Positions 24,761 to 33,890 of a stretch of 64,000 nucleotides of DNA are shown one piece after another. The stretch is from IDS-8 sp036381215 (GTDB lineage: Bacteria > Pseudomonadota > Gammaproteobacteria > Steroidobacterales > Woeseiaceae). Positions within the stretch are counted from its first letter, which is position 1. Each line of letters starts with the position of its first letter. The stretch is taken from NCBI GenBank assembly GCA_036381215.1, contig DASVDF010000110.1, forward strand, positions 48,377 to 112,376, given 5' to 3'. The notes beneath the pieces were generated by a model. That model made no database searches. It saw nothing but the letters and a program-made list of their open reading frames with translations, and was not told the DNA's origin. The translations under genes and the position numbers were made by a program.

Positions 24761-25487
24761 GCTCGAGCCGCGCGACGGCACCAATGGCGTGGTTTTCGAA
24801 TGCCGCTCGATCGTGCGGCGGTTCCGCGAAGGACCCGCGACGCTGGAGGTGTTGTCCGGCGTCGATCTCACCGTGCGCGCGGCGGAGCGCGTCGCCATCG
24901 TCGGCGCGTCCGGCTCCGGCAAAACCACGCTGTTGCAGATCATGGGCGGGCTGGATGCGCCGACCTCGGGCGAGGTCCGGGTCGGCGGCCATTCGCTGGC
25001 GGATGCCGACGAAACCACCAAGGGCGTGCTGCGCAATCGCTTCCTCGGTTTCGTCTACCAGTTTCATCACCTGCTGCGGGAGTTCTCCGCCGAGGAGAAC
25101 GTGGCGATGCCGCTGCTCATCCGGCGCATGCCGCGCAAGGAGGCGCTCTTCGCCGCGCGCGCATTGCTCGAGCGGGTCGGCCTCGGGCAGCGGCTGACCC
25201 ACCGTCCGGGCGAGCTGTCCGGGGGCGAGCGCCAGCGTGCCGCCGTCGCGCGCGCCCTCGTCACGCGGCCGCGGCTCGGTCTGGCGGACGAGCCCACCGG
25301 CCACCTCGACGCCGGCAACGGCGCTCAGGTGCTCGATCTCATGCTCGAGCTGAACCGTGAGCTCGAGACCAGCCTCGTGATCGTCACCCACGATCATTCC
25401 ATCGCCGCGCGCATGGATCGCGTGCTCACGCTCGAGAACGGCGGCCTGAATCCGCGCGTCCCGGACCGCGCCGCCGCGCGCCCGTAG
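24753..25487 (+). CDS. lolD: LolD, lipoprotein-releasing ABC ATPase
   Basis: ATPase subunit of LolCDE (244 aa). Walker A is GASGSGKTT (about residues 50-58), the Q-loop YQFHHLLREFSAEENV, the signature LSGGERQRAAVARAL (about 149-163), Walker B LGLADEPTG and the switch histidine VTHDHSIA. The FHHLL-E-F motif in the Q-loop region is characteristic of LolD. It starts inside lolE. The TAG stop (25485-25487) is supplied by a GTAG-headed repeat. Confidence 0.95.
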   Translation: MNELEPRDGTNGVVFECRSIVRRFREGPATLEVLSGVDLTVRAAERVAIVGASGSGKTTLLQIMGGLDAPTSGEVRVGGHSLADADETTKGVLRNRFLGFVYQFHHLLREFSAEENVAMPLLIRRMPRKEALFAARALLERVGLGQRLTHRPGELSGGERQRAAVARALVTRPRLGLADEPTGHLDAGNGAQVLDLMLELNRELETSLVIVTHDHSIAARMDRVLTLENGGLNPRVPDRAAARP

Positions 25488-25508
25488 GAGCCCGCCGCGC
25501 GGGCCAAC
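25484..25508 (+). repeat. Variant GTAG-headed REP-like palindrome at the lolD end
   Basis: GTAGGAGCCCGCCGCGCGGG followed by CCAAC. It shares the GTAGGAGC head with the copies at 10098, 48241 and 63036, but its stem is GCCCGC/GCGGGC. It contains the lolD stop codon. Confidence 0.55.
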
Positions 25509-25567
25509 GATCTGCATTCGGAGTGCACGCCGGCGCCCGCCGCGTGGGGTGCTCGTGCGGCGCGTGA

Positions 25568-26080
25568 TCAGCGGCGCCGGCGGCGCGACTCCACGTAATC
25601 GGCGACCGAGGCACGCCACAGGAGATCGAGGCCGAAGTACGCGATGGTCGCGGCCAGCACGGCGAGCAGCAGGCCGCCGAGCAACAGCGGCTGCCATACC
25701 TCGAGGAATTTTCCCGTGAGCCAGTCGAGCGAGAACTCGAACGCGAACGGCTGCGGCACCGTGCCGAGCAGCCGCTGGCCGATGCGGTATTCGAGGTAAT
25801 AGATCGGCCCCATTGTCAGCGGATTGCTGACGAGCGTGGTCAGTGCGGCGACCGGGATGTTGATGCGCATCGCGAGCGCCGTGAGCGCGGCAATCAGCGT
25901 GTGCCCGGGCGCGGGCATGAACGCGAGAAACATGCCGAGTGCGAACGCCGGCACGACGGTGCGCCGCCGGATCGCCCAGAGATTGGGATCGTGCAGCAGG
26001 TGATCGAAGGGTGCGAGGTACCAGCGCCCGTGAAAGCGCGCGCGTTTCAGGGCGAACCTGCGAAAAAACCGCCTGGGCAT
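25568..26080 (-). CDS. DUF2062 membrane protein
   Basis: 170-aa DUF2062 protein. After a basic N-terminus (MPRRFFRRFALKRARF) comes the family core: WAIRRRTVVPAFALGMFLAF and MPAPGHTLIAALTALAMRIN (first membrane segments, about 40-75), then VAALTTLVSNPLTMGPIYYL with the conserved NP..GP, and a last transmembrane segment at about 130-152. The role is unknown; related proteins are found beside comEC and lol genes in Pseudomonas, as here. It is transcribed against both neighbours. Confidence 0.85.
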   Translation of the reverse strand: MPRRFFRRFALKRARFHGRWYLAPFDHLLHDPNLWAIRRRTVVPAFALGMFLAFMPAPGHTLIAALTALAMRINIPVAALTTLVSNPLTMGPIYYLEYRIGQRLLGTVPQPFAFEFSLDWLTGKFLEVWQPLLLGGLLLAVLAATIAYFGLDLLWRASVADYVESRRRRR

Positions 26081-26110
26081 CGACTGTTCCGTCCGGTAAA
26101 CAGTCGACTA

Positions 26111-26269
26111 GTGTCCTGTCCGGTTGAATCCTTGCGTGGATTTCGCGGCACTTTTTTTGCCCTGCGAGGCGTGCCGACGAGGCATGGCCGTAGCCATGGC
26201 GAGGAGGCACAACGACGCGGGGCGGAAAAAGGGGCCGAAATACGTCAAGGAATGAGCCGGACAGGACAC
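26111..26269. repeat. Long palindromic element upstream of comEC
   Basis: 159-nt imperfect palindrome. The termini GTGTCCTGTCCGG (26111-26123) and CCGGACAGGACAC (26257-26269) are perfect over 13 nt, and the inner arms (ATCCTTGCGTGGATTTCG against CGAAATACGTCAAGGAAT) pair imperfectly. The centre is CATGGC-CGTA-GCCATG (26183-26198), flanked by CCGACGAGG (26174-26182) and GCGAGGAGG (26199-26207). The same centre plan occurs at 39668-39833. Confidence 0.8.
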
Positions 26270-26404
26270 CGGGACTCTGGGGCAGGTCGCGAATGCTGGC
26301 GGTGGGTTGCCATGCAGCGGGCGGTCATGCGCGGCATGATAGCGAGGGCGACCTCCGAATGACATGGCACCGCCGGTCATCGGCGGCAACGGCGGTCCGC
26401 ATGG
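26270..26404. other. Remaining intergenic region before comEC
   Basis: The 26081-26404 gap holds the divergent promoters of the DUF2062 gene and comEC plus the long palindrome above. In the last 135 nt I see no clear promoter boxes, gene or repeat. Confidence 0.4.
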
Positions 26405-28699
26405 ATGCGGGGCATGCTGCGATACAGCTTGTGGGTGCTCGCCGGCGCCTGGTCGCTCCAGCTCGCGACCCGCCTCCCGCCCGGCGCGCTGCTGCCGTGC
26501 GCGGCCGCGGTGGCGGTGTTGCTGCTCTGCTCGCGGCGCCTGCGCTGGGCGGGCTGCTGGCTGCTCGGCGCCTGCGTCGTCTGGCTCGCGGCCGGTCGCG
26601 TGCTCGACGACCGCCTGCCGCGCGCGTTCGAAGGAGATGCGCTGGCGGTGGTCGGGCGCGTGGTCGACTTCCCGGATGCCCGCGCGAATCCGCTGCGTCT
26701 GGTGCTCGCAGTCGATGATCCGCACCTGCCGGCGCGCATCCGCCTGAGCTGGTACGACGCGCCGGTGGTTCCGGGGATCGGCGAGACCTGGCGGCTCGAC
26801 GTCAAGCTCGCCCGTCCGCGCGGCTTCGCCAATCCGCTCTACTTCGATTACGAGCACTGGCTGTTCCGCCAGCGCATCGGCGCCACCGGCTACGTGCTCC
26901 AGGGCCCTGCGAACGCGCGCGTGAGCGACGCGCCGGTCGACGCGCTTTCCGCGTTGCGCGCACGGCTTGCCGCTCGCCTGCTGGACCGCCTGGGAAACGA
27001 CAGCGCGATGGCCGTGCTGCTGGCGGTGACCGTCGGCGCGACGCACGAGATCACCCGCGAGGAATGGGATCGCTACGCCGTCACCGGCACCAGTCACCTG
27101 ATGGCGATCTCGGGCATGAACATCGCCATGGCGGCGGGCGGCGCGTTCCTGCTGGCATGGGCGCTGGCCGCGCCGTTCTGCCGCCGTGCCAGCGCCCGCG
27201 ATGTCGCTGCCTGCGTCGCTGCGGGCACCGCGGTCGCGTACTCCGTGGTTTCCGGCTTCGCCATTCCGGTGCAGCGAGCGATGCTGATGGCTTTGCTCGT
27301 GCTCGGCGCGGCCCTGCTGCGCCGCCAGGTGCGCGCGGGCCGACTGCTCGCCATCGCCTGCCTCGCCGTGGTCGCGCTCGATCCGCTGTCCGTCCACGCA
27401 CCGGGCTTCAAGCTGTCGTTCGCCGCCGTGGCGATCCTGATCTGGTCGGCGCGCCGCCGGCGATTGCCGGCCGCGCCATGGCGAGCCGGCCCGGCGCGGC
27501 GCATGGCGCGGGCAGTGTGCGAGCTTGCGGCCCTGCAGCTCGAGCTGCTGCTCGGCCTGCTGCCGCTGACGGCGCTCTCGTTCGGCCGCGTCTCCTGGCT
27601 CGCGCCGCTCGTCAACCTGCTGGTGGTGCCGCTGTTCGAACTGGTGAGCGTGCCGGCGGCGCTGCTCGGTCTGCTCCTCGACGGGCCGCTCGCCGTCTTC
27701 GGTGACGCGTTGCTGGTCCTCGCCTGGCAATCCGTGCGCGTCATGCTCTGCATCGTCGACGCCGCGGCCGCCCTGCCGCACGCGCACGCGGACATCGCGC
27801 TGCTGCCGCCCGCGCTGCTGCCAGTCGCCTGGCTGCCGGCGCTCTGGGCGGTGCTGCCCCCGGGGTTCCCCGGGCGCCGGCTCGCCTGGGTGGCGGCGGC
27901 GGCACTGGTGCTGTACCGCCCGCCGGCGCCGCCGCCCGGCTGTGTCGACATCGCGGTGCTCGACGTGGGGCAAGGGCTGTCCGTGGTGGCCCGAACGAGC
28001 AGGCACACGCTCGTCTACGACACCGGCCCGTCTTTCCGCAGCGGCGGCGATACCGGCGCGCTGGTCGTCGTACCGTACCTGCGCGCGCACGGCGTCACCC
28101 GTATCGACCGGCTCGTCATCAGTCACGCGGACAGCGACCACGCGGGCGGCGTACGCTCGGTCGTGCGCGAGCTCGCGGTCGGCGCGTTGTACGCGGGTGA
28201 GCCGCTGCCGGTGGATGCGCCGCAGCGGCCGTGCCGGGCGGGACAACGCTGGACCTGGAGCGGCGTGCGCTTCCTGATGCTGCACCCGGCCGGTGGCGAC
28301 TGGCGCGGCAACGATGGCTCCTGCGTGCTCGAGATCGCCGCCGGCGCCCGCCGCGTGCTGTTCACCGGCGACATCGAATTCATGGCGGAGCGCCGCCTGC
28401 TCGAAGCCGGCGTGCTCAGGGCCGTCGAGCTCGTCCTCGTGCCGCACCACGGCAGCCGGACGTCGTCGGGCGCCGCGTTCGTCGCGCGCTTGCGCCCCGG
28501 CGAAGCCGTCGTCTCCACGGGCTACCGGAACCGCTGGGGGATGCCGAAGGAGGACGTCGTGCAGCGCTGGGAACGCGCGGGCGCGCGCGTGCGGAATACC
28601 GCGACGGCGGGCGAAATAGAGTACCTCGTATGTCCGGCAGGCGGTGCGGTGCTGACGCACCGGCACCGCGTCGATGCACGCAGGTATTGGCACGAATGA
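26405..28699 (+). CDS. comEC: ComEC/Rec2-family DNA uptake channel protein
   Basis: Polytopic inner-membrane protein that carries single-stranded DNA into the cytoplasm during natural transformation. The 764-aa product has an N-terminal membrane/OB region (DUF4131-like, about 1-185), the competence domain with many helices (starting at GTSHLMAISGMNIAMAAGGA, about 225-490) and a C-terminal metallo-beta-lactamase-like domain (about 515-764) with CVDIAVLDVGQGLSVV, VISHADSDHAGGVRSV and VLVPHHGSRTSSG. The HxxxDH motif is HADSDH, so metal binding is plausible. ATG 26405 or 26414. Confidence 0.92.
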   Translation: MRGMLRYSLWVLAGAWSLQLATRLPPGALLPCAAAVAVLLLCSRRLRWAGCWLLGACVVWLAAGRVLDDRLPRAFEGDALAVVGRVVDFPDARANPLRLVLAVDDPHLPARIRLSWYDAPVVPGIGETWRLDVKLARPRGFANPLYFDYEHWLFRQRIGATGYVLQGPANARVSDAPVDALSALRARLAARLLDRLGNDSAMAVLLAVTVGATHEITREEWDRYAVTGTSHLMAISGMNIAMAAGGAFLLAWALAAPFCRRASARDVAACVAAGTAVAYSVVSGFAIPVQRAMLMALLVLGAALLRRQVRAGRLLAIACLAVVALDPLSVHAPGFKLSFAAVAILIWSARRRRLPAAPWRAGPARRMARAVCELAALQLELLLGLLPLTALSFGRVSWLAPLVNLLVVPLFELVSVPAALLGLLLDGPLAVFGDALLVLAWQSVRVMLCIVDAAAALPHAHADIALLPPALLPVAWLPALWAVLPPGFPGRRLAWVAAAALVLYRPPAPPPGCVDIAVLDVGQGLSVVARTSRHTLVYDTGPSFRSGGDTGALVVVPYLRAHGVTRIDRLVISHADSDHAGGVRSVVRELAVGALYAGEPLPVDAPQRPCRAGQRWTWSGVRFLMLHPAGGDWRGNDGSCVLEIAAGARRVLFTGDIEFMAERRLLEAGVLRAVELVLVPHHGSRTSSGAAFVARLRPGEAVVSTGYRNRWGMPKEDVVQRWERAGARVRNTATAGEIEYLVCPAGGAVLTHRHRVDARRYWHE

Positions 28700-28780
28700 T
28701 CCCGGACGTCCGTGCGCGAACGCACGGGAAAAATCCCGCGGCCCGCTGTATATTCCGATTTTCGCCGGGTCGGGAGCGAC

Positions 28781-29404
28781 ATGGTCGACATCGTAAAAAG
28801 CGGCGGCTGGCTGATGGCGCCGATCATTCTCTGCGGCATCATCACGATGGGCATCATCCTCGAGCGCTTCTGGACGCTGCGGCAGAAGCGCGTGGTTCCT
28901 GAGGATCTCACCGCCAAGGTGTGGGGTTGGGTGAAGCGCGACACGCTCGACCAGCGGCAGATCCAGGCGTTGCACCAGAGCTCGCCGCTCGGGCGGATCC
29001 TCGCGGCCGGACTCATCAATCGCGATCGCGAGCGCGAGGTGATGAAGGAAAGCATCGAGGACACGGGACGGCACGTCGTGCACGAGCTCGAGCGCTATCT
29101 CGATACCTTGTCGACGATCGCGGCGATCTCGCCGCTGCTCGGCCTGCTCGGCACCGTCTTCGGCATGATCAGGGCGTTCGTGGCGATCACCGCGCAAGGC
29201 GTCGGTAATCCCCAGGTGCTGGCCGGCGGCATCGCGGAAGCGCTCATCACGACGGCGGCCGGCCTCTCCGTTGCGATCCCCGCGATGATCGGCTATCGCT
29301 ATTACCGCAACCGGGTCGATTCGCTGGTCGTCGAGATGGAGAAAGAGGCGATCAAGCTGGTCGAAGCGCTGCACAGGCGCCGGGCCACCGGAGGCGCTGC
29401 TTGA
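28781..29404 (+). CDS. MotA/TolQ/ExbB proton-channel family protein
   Basis: 207-aa inner-membrane proton channel of the TolQ/ExbB type, which powers a partner at the outer membrane. The first transmembrane segment is WLMAPIILCGIITMGIILERFW. Two more lie in the conserved C-terminal half: LDTLSTIAAISPLLGLLGTV with FGMIRAF, and IAEALITTAAGLSVAIPAMI with the pore-facing residues. ATG 28781 follows a GGGAG ribosome binding site. It overlaps exbD by 4 nt. In Pseudomonas-like genomes this pair precedes msbA/lpxK; its specific partner is unknown, so TolQ, ExbB or a dedicated system cannot be told apart. Confidence 0.88.
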   Translation: MVDIVKSGGWLMAPIILCGIITMGIILERFWTLRQKRVVPEDLTAKVWGWVKRDTLDQRQIQALHQSSPLGRILAAGLINRDREREVMKESIEDTGRHVVHELERYLDTLSTIAAISPLLGLLGTVFGMIRAFVAITAQGVGNPQVLAGGIAEALITTAAGLSVAIPAMIGYRYYRNRVDSLVVEMEKEAIKLVEALHRRRATGGAA

Positions 29405-29829
29405 ACCTGTCCGGCAAGGCTCGCGAGGACGTCGATGTCAATGTCAGTCTCACGTCCCTCATCGACGTCGTGCTGTTGCTGCTCATCTTCTTCATGGTAT
29501 CGACCACGTTCGTCAAGGAATCGGAGATCTCGGTGCAACTGCCGGAAGCCGACGATGCCGCGCTGGCCACGCCCGCGAGCAACAAGATCGACATCATGAT
29601 CACCGAGCAGGGTACGTTCCTGATCAACGGGCGTCAGCTCATCAACGGCCGCCCCGAGACGATCCGCAAAGGTCTCGAGGAGGTATCGGGCGGCGACACG
29701 TCGCTCCCGCTGACGATCAGCGCGGACGCCGATGCGCGCCACCAGGACGTCGTGACGGCGATGGACGTCGCCGGCCGGCTGGGTTTCGTGCGCATCAGCA
29801 TTGCCGCCGTCCACGACGCCGAAGAGTGA
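29401..29829 (+). CDS. ExbD/TolR family biopolymer transport protein
   Basis: 142-aa partner of the preceding channel. It has a short cytoplasmic tail, one transmembrane segment with the essential aspartate (VSLTSLIDVVLLLLIFFMVS, about residues 15-34, Asp22) and a periplasmic domain ending in FVRISIAAV. The start is TTG at 29401, overlapping the upstream TGA. Its stop overlaps the GTG of msbA. The strict overlaps indicate one co-translated unit with the lipid A export and synthesis genes. Confidence 0.9.
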   Translation: MNLSGKAREDVDVNVSLTSLIDVVLLLLIFFMVSTTFVKESEISVQLPEADDAALATPASNKIDIMITEQGTFLINGRQLINGRPETIRKGLEEVSGGDTSLPLTISADADARHQDVVTAMDVAGRLGFVRISIAAVHDAEE

Positions 29830-31583
29830 GCGAGAGCGCCCCACACCCCGCCTCGGTTTATCGACGGCTGTGGGCTTACGTCCTTCCCTACCGCGCGCTC
29901 GGCATCGTGGGCCTTCTGGCGATGGCGGGTACGGCAGCGGTGGAGGCCGGGCTCGTAGCCTTGCTCAAGCCGCTGACCGACGAGGCGCTCGTCGCGCGGA
30001 ACCTGGAAGCGGTGCGCTGGATGCCGCTGGCATTCGTCGCCATTTTCATTGCCCGGGGCGTCACCGGATTCGCGACCGAGATGTCGCTCGGCTGGATCGG
30101 CCGCGGTGTGATCAGCGCGTTGCGACGCGACGTCTTCAGGAAATTCCTGACGCTGCCGACGCGCTTCTTCGAGGCGCAGTCGACGGGCCCGCTGCTGTCC
30201 CGTCTCACGTACAACGTCGAGATGGTGGCCGAATCGGTGACCAGCGTGGTGACGATTCTCGTCCGCGACCTGCTCACGATCGGCGCCGCCATCGCCGTGA
30301 TGCTCCTGCAGAGCGTGCGGCTGTTCCTGTTCGTGCTCGTGCTCGTGCCGATCATCGCCGTGGTGATCCGGATTCTCGGCAAGGCTTTCCGCCGCTACAG
30401 CGGCCGGATCCAGGACTCGGTGGGTGAGGTGAGCCAGGTCTCGGAGGAGGTCCTTACCGGCAACCGCATCGTGAAGATCTTCGGCGGCTACGATTACGAA
30501 GAGGAGCGGCTGATCGAGGTCGACGAGCGCAACCGGCGGCAGAACCTCAAGCTGGTCCGCTCACGCTCGCTCGGCGTCGCGGCCACGCAGCTCATCTTCG
30601 GCATCGGTGTCGCCGTCATCATCTGGCTCGCGGCCAGGGAGTCGGTGGAGGGCAATCTCACGCCCGGCAACTTCATTGCGTTCTTCGGCGCGATGATGCT
30701 GATGCTGCAGCCGCTGCGCCGCATCACGAACGTCAATGCGACGCTGCAGCGCGGCATCGCCGCGGGCGACAGCCTGTTCCGGATCATTGACGAGCCGGAC
30801 GAGGTGGATTCCGGCACGTACCGGGCGCAAGCCGTCCGCGGCGACGTCGAGTACCGCAACGTGCGCTTCTCCTACGACGGCGAGAACGCCATCGTGCTCG
30901 AGAACGTGGACCTCCGCATACCGGCCGGCAAGACGCTCGCCATCGTCGGGCGCTCCGGCAGCGGCAAATCCACCCTGGTCAATCTGCTGCCGCGCTTCTA
31001 CGACGTCGACTCCGGCGAGATCCTGCTGGACGGCGTGCCGATCCGTGATTACGCGCTGGACAACCTGCGCTCGCACCTGAGCCTGGTGAGCCAGGACGTC
31101 GTCCTGTTCAACGACACCATCGCCAACAACCTGGCGTATGGCCAGCTTCGGCATTGCTCGCGCGTGGAGCTGCTCGAGGCCGCGGAAGCGGCGCACCTCA
31201 TGGACTTCATCGCCGAGCTGCCGGACGGCCTCGACACGGTGGTGGGCGACCGCGGCGTGCTGCTGTCGGGCGGGCAGCGGCAGCGCATCGCGATCGGGCG
31301 AGCGCTGCTCAAGAACGCGCCCGTCCTGATCCTGGACGAGGCCACGTCCTCGCTCGATACGCAATCCGAGCGGCGCATCCAGGAGGCGCTGAATGCGCTG
31401 ATGCGCGACCGGACCGTCCTCGTGATCGCGCATCGGCTGTCGACGGTGGAGGGCGCGGACGAGATCATCGTGCTGGACCGCGGGCGTATCGTCGAATCCG
31501 GTACGCACGCGGAGCTCCTGGCGCAGAACGGGCACTACGCCGCCCTGTATCGCATGCAGTTCTCCGACGAGCCGGGCGGGTGA
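29826..31583 (+). CDS. msbA: MsbA, lipid A-core flippase
   Basis: Homodimeric ABC exporter that flips lipid A-core across the inner membrane. The N-terminal 320 residues form the six-helix membrane domain (from VLPYRALGIVGLLAMAGTAA). The ATPase domain has Walker A VGRSGSGKSTLVNLLPRFYD (about 374 on), the signature LLSGGQRQRIAIGRALL, Walker B APVLILDEATSSLD and the H-loop VIAHRLSTVEGADEI. 585 aa is typical. It begins with GTG overlapping exbD, and lpxK follows after 4 nt. Confidence 0.95.
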   Translation: MSESAPHPASVYRRLWAYVLPYRALGIVGLLAMAGTAAVEAGLVALLKPLTDEALVARNLEAVRWMPLAFVAIFIARGVTGFATEMSLGWIGRGVISALRRDVFRKFLTLPTRFFEAQSTGPLLSRLTYNVEMVAESVTSVVTILVRDLLTIGAAIAVMLLQSVRLFLFVLVLVPIIAVVIRILGKAFRRYSGRIQDSVGEVSQVSEEVLTGNRIVKIFGGYDYEEERLIEVDERNRRQNLKLVRSRSLGVAATQLIFGIGVAVIIWLAARESVEGNLTPGNFIAFFGAMMLMLQPLRRITNVNATLQRGIAAGDSLFRIIDEPDEVDSGTYRAQAVRGDVEYRNVRFSYDGENAIVLENVDLRIPAGKTLAIVGRSGSGKSTLVNLLPRFYDVDSGEILLDGVPIRDYALDNLRSHLSLVSQDVVLFNDTIANNLAYGQLRHCSRVELLEAAEAAHLMDFIAELPDGLDTVVGDRGVLLSGGQRQRIAIGRALLKNAPVLILDEATSSLDTQSERRIQEALNALMRDRTVLVIAHRLSTVEGADEIIVLDRGRIVESGTHAELLAQNGHYAALYRMQFSDEPGG

Positions 31584-31587
31584 CCCC

Positions 31588-32625
31588 ATGTGGAGCGCCG
31601 GCGCATTCTTCAACCGGGTCTGGTACGAGAGGTCGGTCTGGTCCCGCCTGCTGTCGCCGCTCGCCGGGCTGTTCGCCTGGCTCGTGGGCGCGCGACAAGG
31701 CCTGTATCGCTCGGCTATCCTGAAAAGCCGGCGCGCGCCGGTGCCGGTCGTCGTGGTGGGTAACATCACGGTGGGCGGCACTGGCAAAACGCCGGTGACG
31801 CTCTGGCTCGCGGAAAGACTTAAAGAACGCGGCTTCAAGCCCGGCATCGCAAGTCGCGGTTACGGCGGGCGGACGGGCAGTGCGCCGCTGCACGTCAACG
31901 ACGCGAGCGACGCGGCGAGCGTCGGCGACGAGCCGCTCTTGCTCGCCCGCCGCGTCGTCTGTCCCGTCGTCGTGCATCCGGACCGGGCCGCGGCGGCCGG
32001 GCTGCTCGCGGCAATGGGTTGCGACGTCGTGTTGCTGGACGACGGACTGCAGCATTACCGGCTCGAGCGCGATTTCGAGATCGCCGTCGTCGACGGCGCA
32101 CGCGGCTTCGGCAACGGCCGCATGCTGCCGGCGGGGCCTTTGCGCGAGCCGGCCTCGCGCCTCGACAGCGTGAACCGCATTTTGCTCAAGCAGCCGGGGG
32201 ACGCCGCGCACGAGGTGCTGGCGCCGCTCGCGGCACGCGTGACGCCGTTCCGGCTCACCGTACGTGACGTGCAGAGCCTCCACGGAGGAAGACGGATGGC
32301 CATCGACGAATTCGCGGGCAGGTGCGTGCACGCCGTGGCGGGCATCGCCGACCCGGAAAGCTTCTTCAACCTGCTGCGTGCGCACGGGATCGAGGTCCTG
32401 CCGCATCCGTTCCCCGACCACGCGCGCATCGCTCACTCCGATCTCGCTTTCGGCGACGATCGTCCGGTGCTCATGACCGAGAAGGATGCGGTGCGCTCTG
32501 AGCGCGCTGCGCCCGCCCACAGCTGGCGCGTCGCGGTCGACGTGGCGATCGGCCCGGACGCGGACCTCGCGTGGCTCGAAGAGCTCGCCTCGCGCCTGCG
32601 CGCGCCGGCGGAGCAGGGCGCGTGA
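31588..32625 (+). CDS. lpxK: LpxK, tetraacyldisaccharide 4'-kinase
   Basis: Phosphorylates the 4' position of the tetraacyldisaccharide lipid A precursor at the inner membrane. The N-terminal membrane-associated helix (LLSPLAGLFAWLVGARQGLY) is followed by the P-loop VVVVGNITVGGTGKTPVTLW (Walker A GGTGKT at residues 63-68), the acceptor region RGYGG and the LLDDGLQHYRLERD motif with the catalytic Asp. The C-terminal block DHARIAHSDLAFGDDRPVLM and TEKDAVR is typical. 345 aa. kdsB starts with a GTG overlapping its TGA. Confidence 0.95.
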   Translation: MWSAGAFFNRVWYERSVWSRLLSPLAGLFAWLVGARQGLYRSAILKSRRAPVPVVVVGNITVGGTGKTPVTLWLAERLKERGFKPGIASRGYGGRTGSAPLHVNDASDAASVGDEPLLLARRVVCPVVVHPDRAAAAGLLAAMGCDVVLLDDGLQHYRLERDFEIAVVDGARGFGNGRMLPAGPLREPASRLDSVNRILLKQPGDAAHEVLAPLAARVTPFRLTVRDVQSLHGGRRMAIDEFAGRCVHAVAGIADPESFFNLLRAHGIEVLPHPFPDHARIAHSDLAFGDDRPVLMTEKDAVRSERAAPAHSWRVAVDVAIGPDADLAWLEELASRLRAPAEQGA

Positions 32626-33380
32626 GCGGTTTCCTCGTCGTGATTCCGGCGCGCTATGCCTCCGTGCGCCTGCCGGGCAAGCCGCTCAGGATGATCGCCG
32701 GCCGGCCGATGCTGCAGCACGTGCACCAGCGCGCGCAGGAGAGCGGCGCCGATGACGTGATCATCGCGACGGACGACGAGCGCATCGCCCAGGCGGCGGC
32801 GGGATTCGGCGCGAAGGTGCGCATGACGAGCACCGACCATCGCTCCGGCACCGACCGCCTGGCCGAGGTGAGCCGGCTCGAGAACTGGCCCGACGACCGC
32901 GTCGTCGTGAACCTGCAAGGCGATGAGCCGCTCATGCCGCCGGCGCTCATCGACCACTGCGCCGCGCTGCTCGGCGAATCCGGCGCGGGCATGGCGACCC
33001 TCGCGTCACCGCTTGCTTCGCGGAAGGATTTCCTGAATCCGAACGTGGTAAAAGTCGTGGTGGACGAGCGCGGCGATGCGCTGTATTTCAGCCGCGCCGC
33101 CATTCCGTTCGCGCGCGATGCGGGCCAGGGGTCGCTTGCCCTCGCCACGGCGCTGCATCACCATGGCCTGTATGCCTATCGAGCGGACGTGCTGCGGAGA
33201 CTCGTCGCCGCGGAACGCGCACCGCTCGAGATCGTCGAAGAGCTGGAGCAGCTGAGGGCGCTGACCCTCGGCATACGCATTCGGGTGGGGATTCCCGCCC
33301 GGCGTCCCGGCCCGGGTGTGGATACGGAGGAGGATCTGGTGCGCGTCGAACGCGAGCTTCTCGGGAGCAGCACGAAGTGA
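32622..33380 (+). CDS. kdsB: KdsB, CMP-Kdo synthetase
   Basis: 3-deoxy-manno-octulosonate cytidylyltransferase, activating Kdo for the LPS inner core. The N-terminus carries the nucleotide-binding motif VIPARYASVRLPGKPLRMIA (about residues 7-26), then VIIATDDERI, STDHRSGTDRLAEV and VVNLQGDEPLMPPALI. The C-terminal part has HHGLYAYRADVLRRL and PGPGVDTEEDLVRVE. 252 aa is normal. The start is GTG within the lpxK stop; the end overlaps the next GTG by 4 nt. Confidence 0.96.
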   Translation: MSGFLVVIPARYASVRLPGKPLRMIAGRPMLQHVHQRAQESGADDVIIATDDERIAQAAAGFGAKVRMTSTDHRSGTDRLAEVSRLENWPDDRVVVNLQGDEPLMPPALIDHCAALLGESGAGMATLASPLASRKDFLNPNVVKVVVDERGDALYFSRAAIPFARDAGQGSLALATALHHHGLYAYRADVLRRLVAAERAPLEIVEELEQLRALTLGIRIRVGIPARRPGPGVDTEEDLVRVERELLGSSTK

Positions 33381-33880
33381 ATCAGCGCCGCGTGAGTGTG
33401 CTGTTCGTGTGCATGGGCAACATCTGCCGGTCGCCGACTGCGGAAGGTGCGTTCCGCAAGGTGGTGCAGGAAGCCGGTCTCGCCGAGACGATTTACATCG
33501 AGTCCGCGGGGACGCACGCGTACCACGTCGGTGCGCCGCCGGACCACCGTGCGCAGGCGGCGGCGCAGCGCCGCGGCATCGTGCTTTCCGACATCCGCGC
33601 GCGCCGCGTGAGCGACGAGGACTTCGAGACCTTCGATCACATCCTCGTCATGGACAAGGACAACCTGGGCGAGCTGCTGCAGCGCGTGCCGGAGCAGCAC
33701 CGCGGCAAGGTGCACCTGTTCCTCGAATTCGCGGGCGGCATGGACGCGGCCGAAGTGCCGGATCCCTATTACGGCGGCGCCTCCGGTTTCGAGCTCGTCC
33801 TCGATCTCGTCGAGCAGGCGTCAGGGCGCCTGCTCGCGCGCCTGCGCCGGGAAGCGCTGGGCCACCTCAGGCGGCTGTAG
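33377..33880 (+). CDS. Low-molecular-weight protein tyrosine phosphatase
   Basis: 167-aa phosphatase of the arsenate-reductase-like LMW-PTP family. The catalytic P-loop CMGNICRS (Cys12, Arg18) sits at the N-terminus and the general-acid aspartate is in VPDPYYGG (about residue 131). In Pseudomonas the corresponding gene (ptpA) also follows kdsB. Substrates are not known; LMW-PTPs often act on exopolysaccharide tyrosine kinases, but none is in the window. GTG start coupled to kdsB. Confidence 0.92.
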   Translation: MNQRRVSVLFVCMGNICRSPTAEGAFRKVVQEAGLAETIYIESAGTHAYHVGAPPDHRAQAAAQRRGIVLSDIRARRVSDEDFETFDHILVMDKDNLGELLQRVPEQHRGKVHLFLEFAGGMDAAEVPDPYYGGASGFELVLDLVEQASGRLLARLRREALGHLRRL

Positions 33881-33890
33881 CCACCCGTCA

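Noticed and set aside
26108..29374. A 1088-codon open frame on the minus strand opposite comEC and exbB
   Set aside because: Its product is low-complexity Arg/His/Asp/Ala sequence with no domain, it covers two well-supported plus-strand genes and crosses the palindrome. Long antisense open frames are expected at this GC content.
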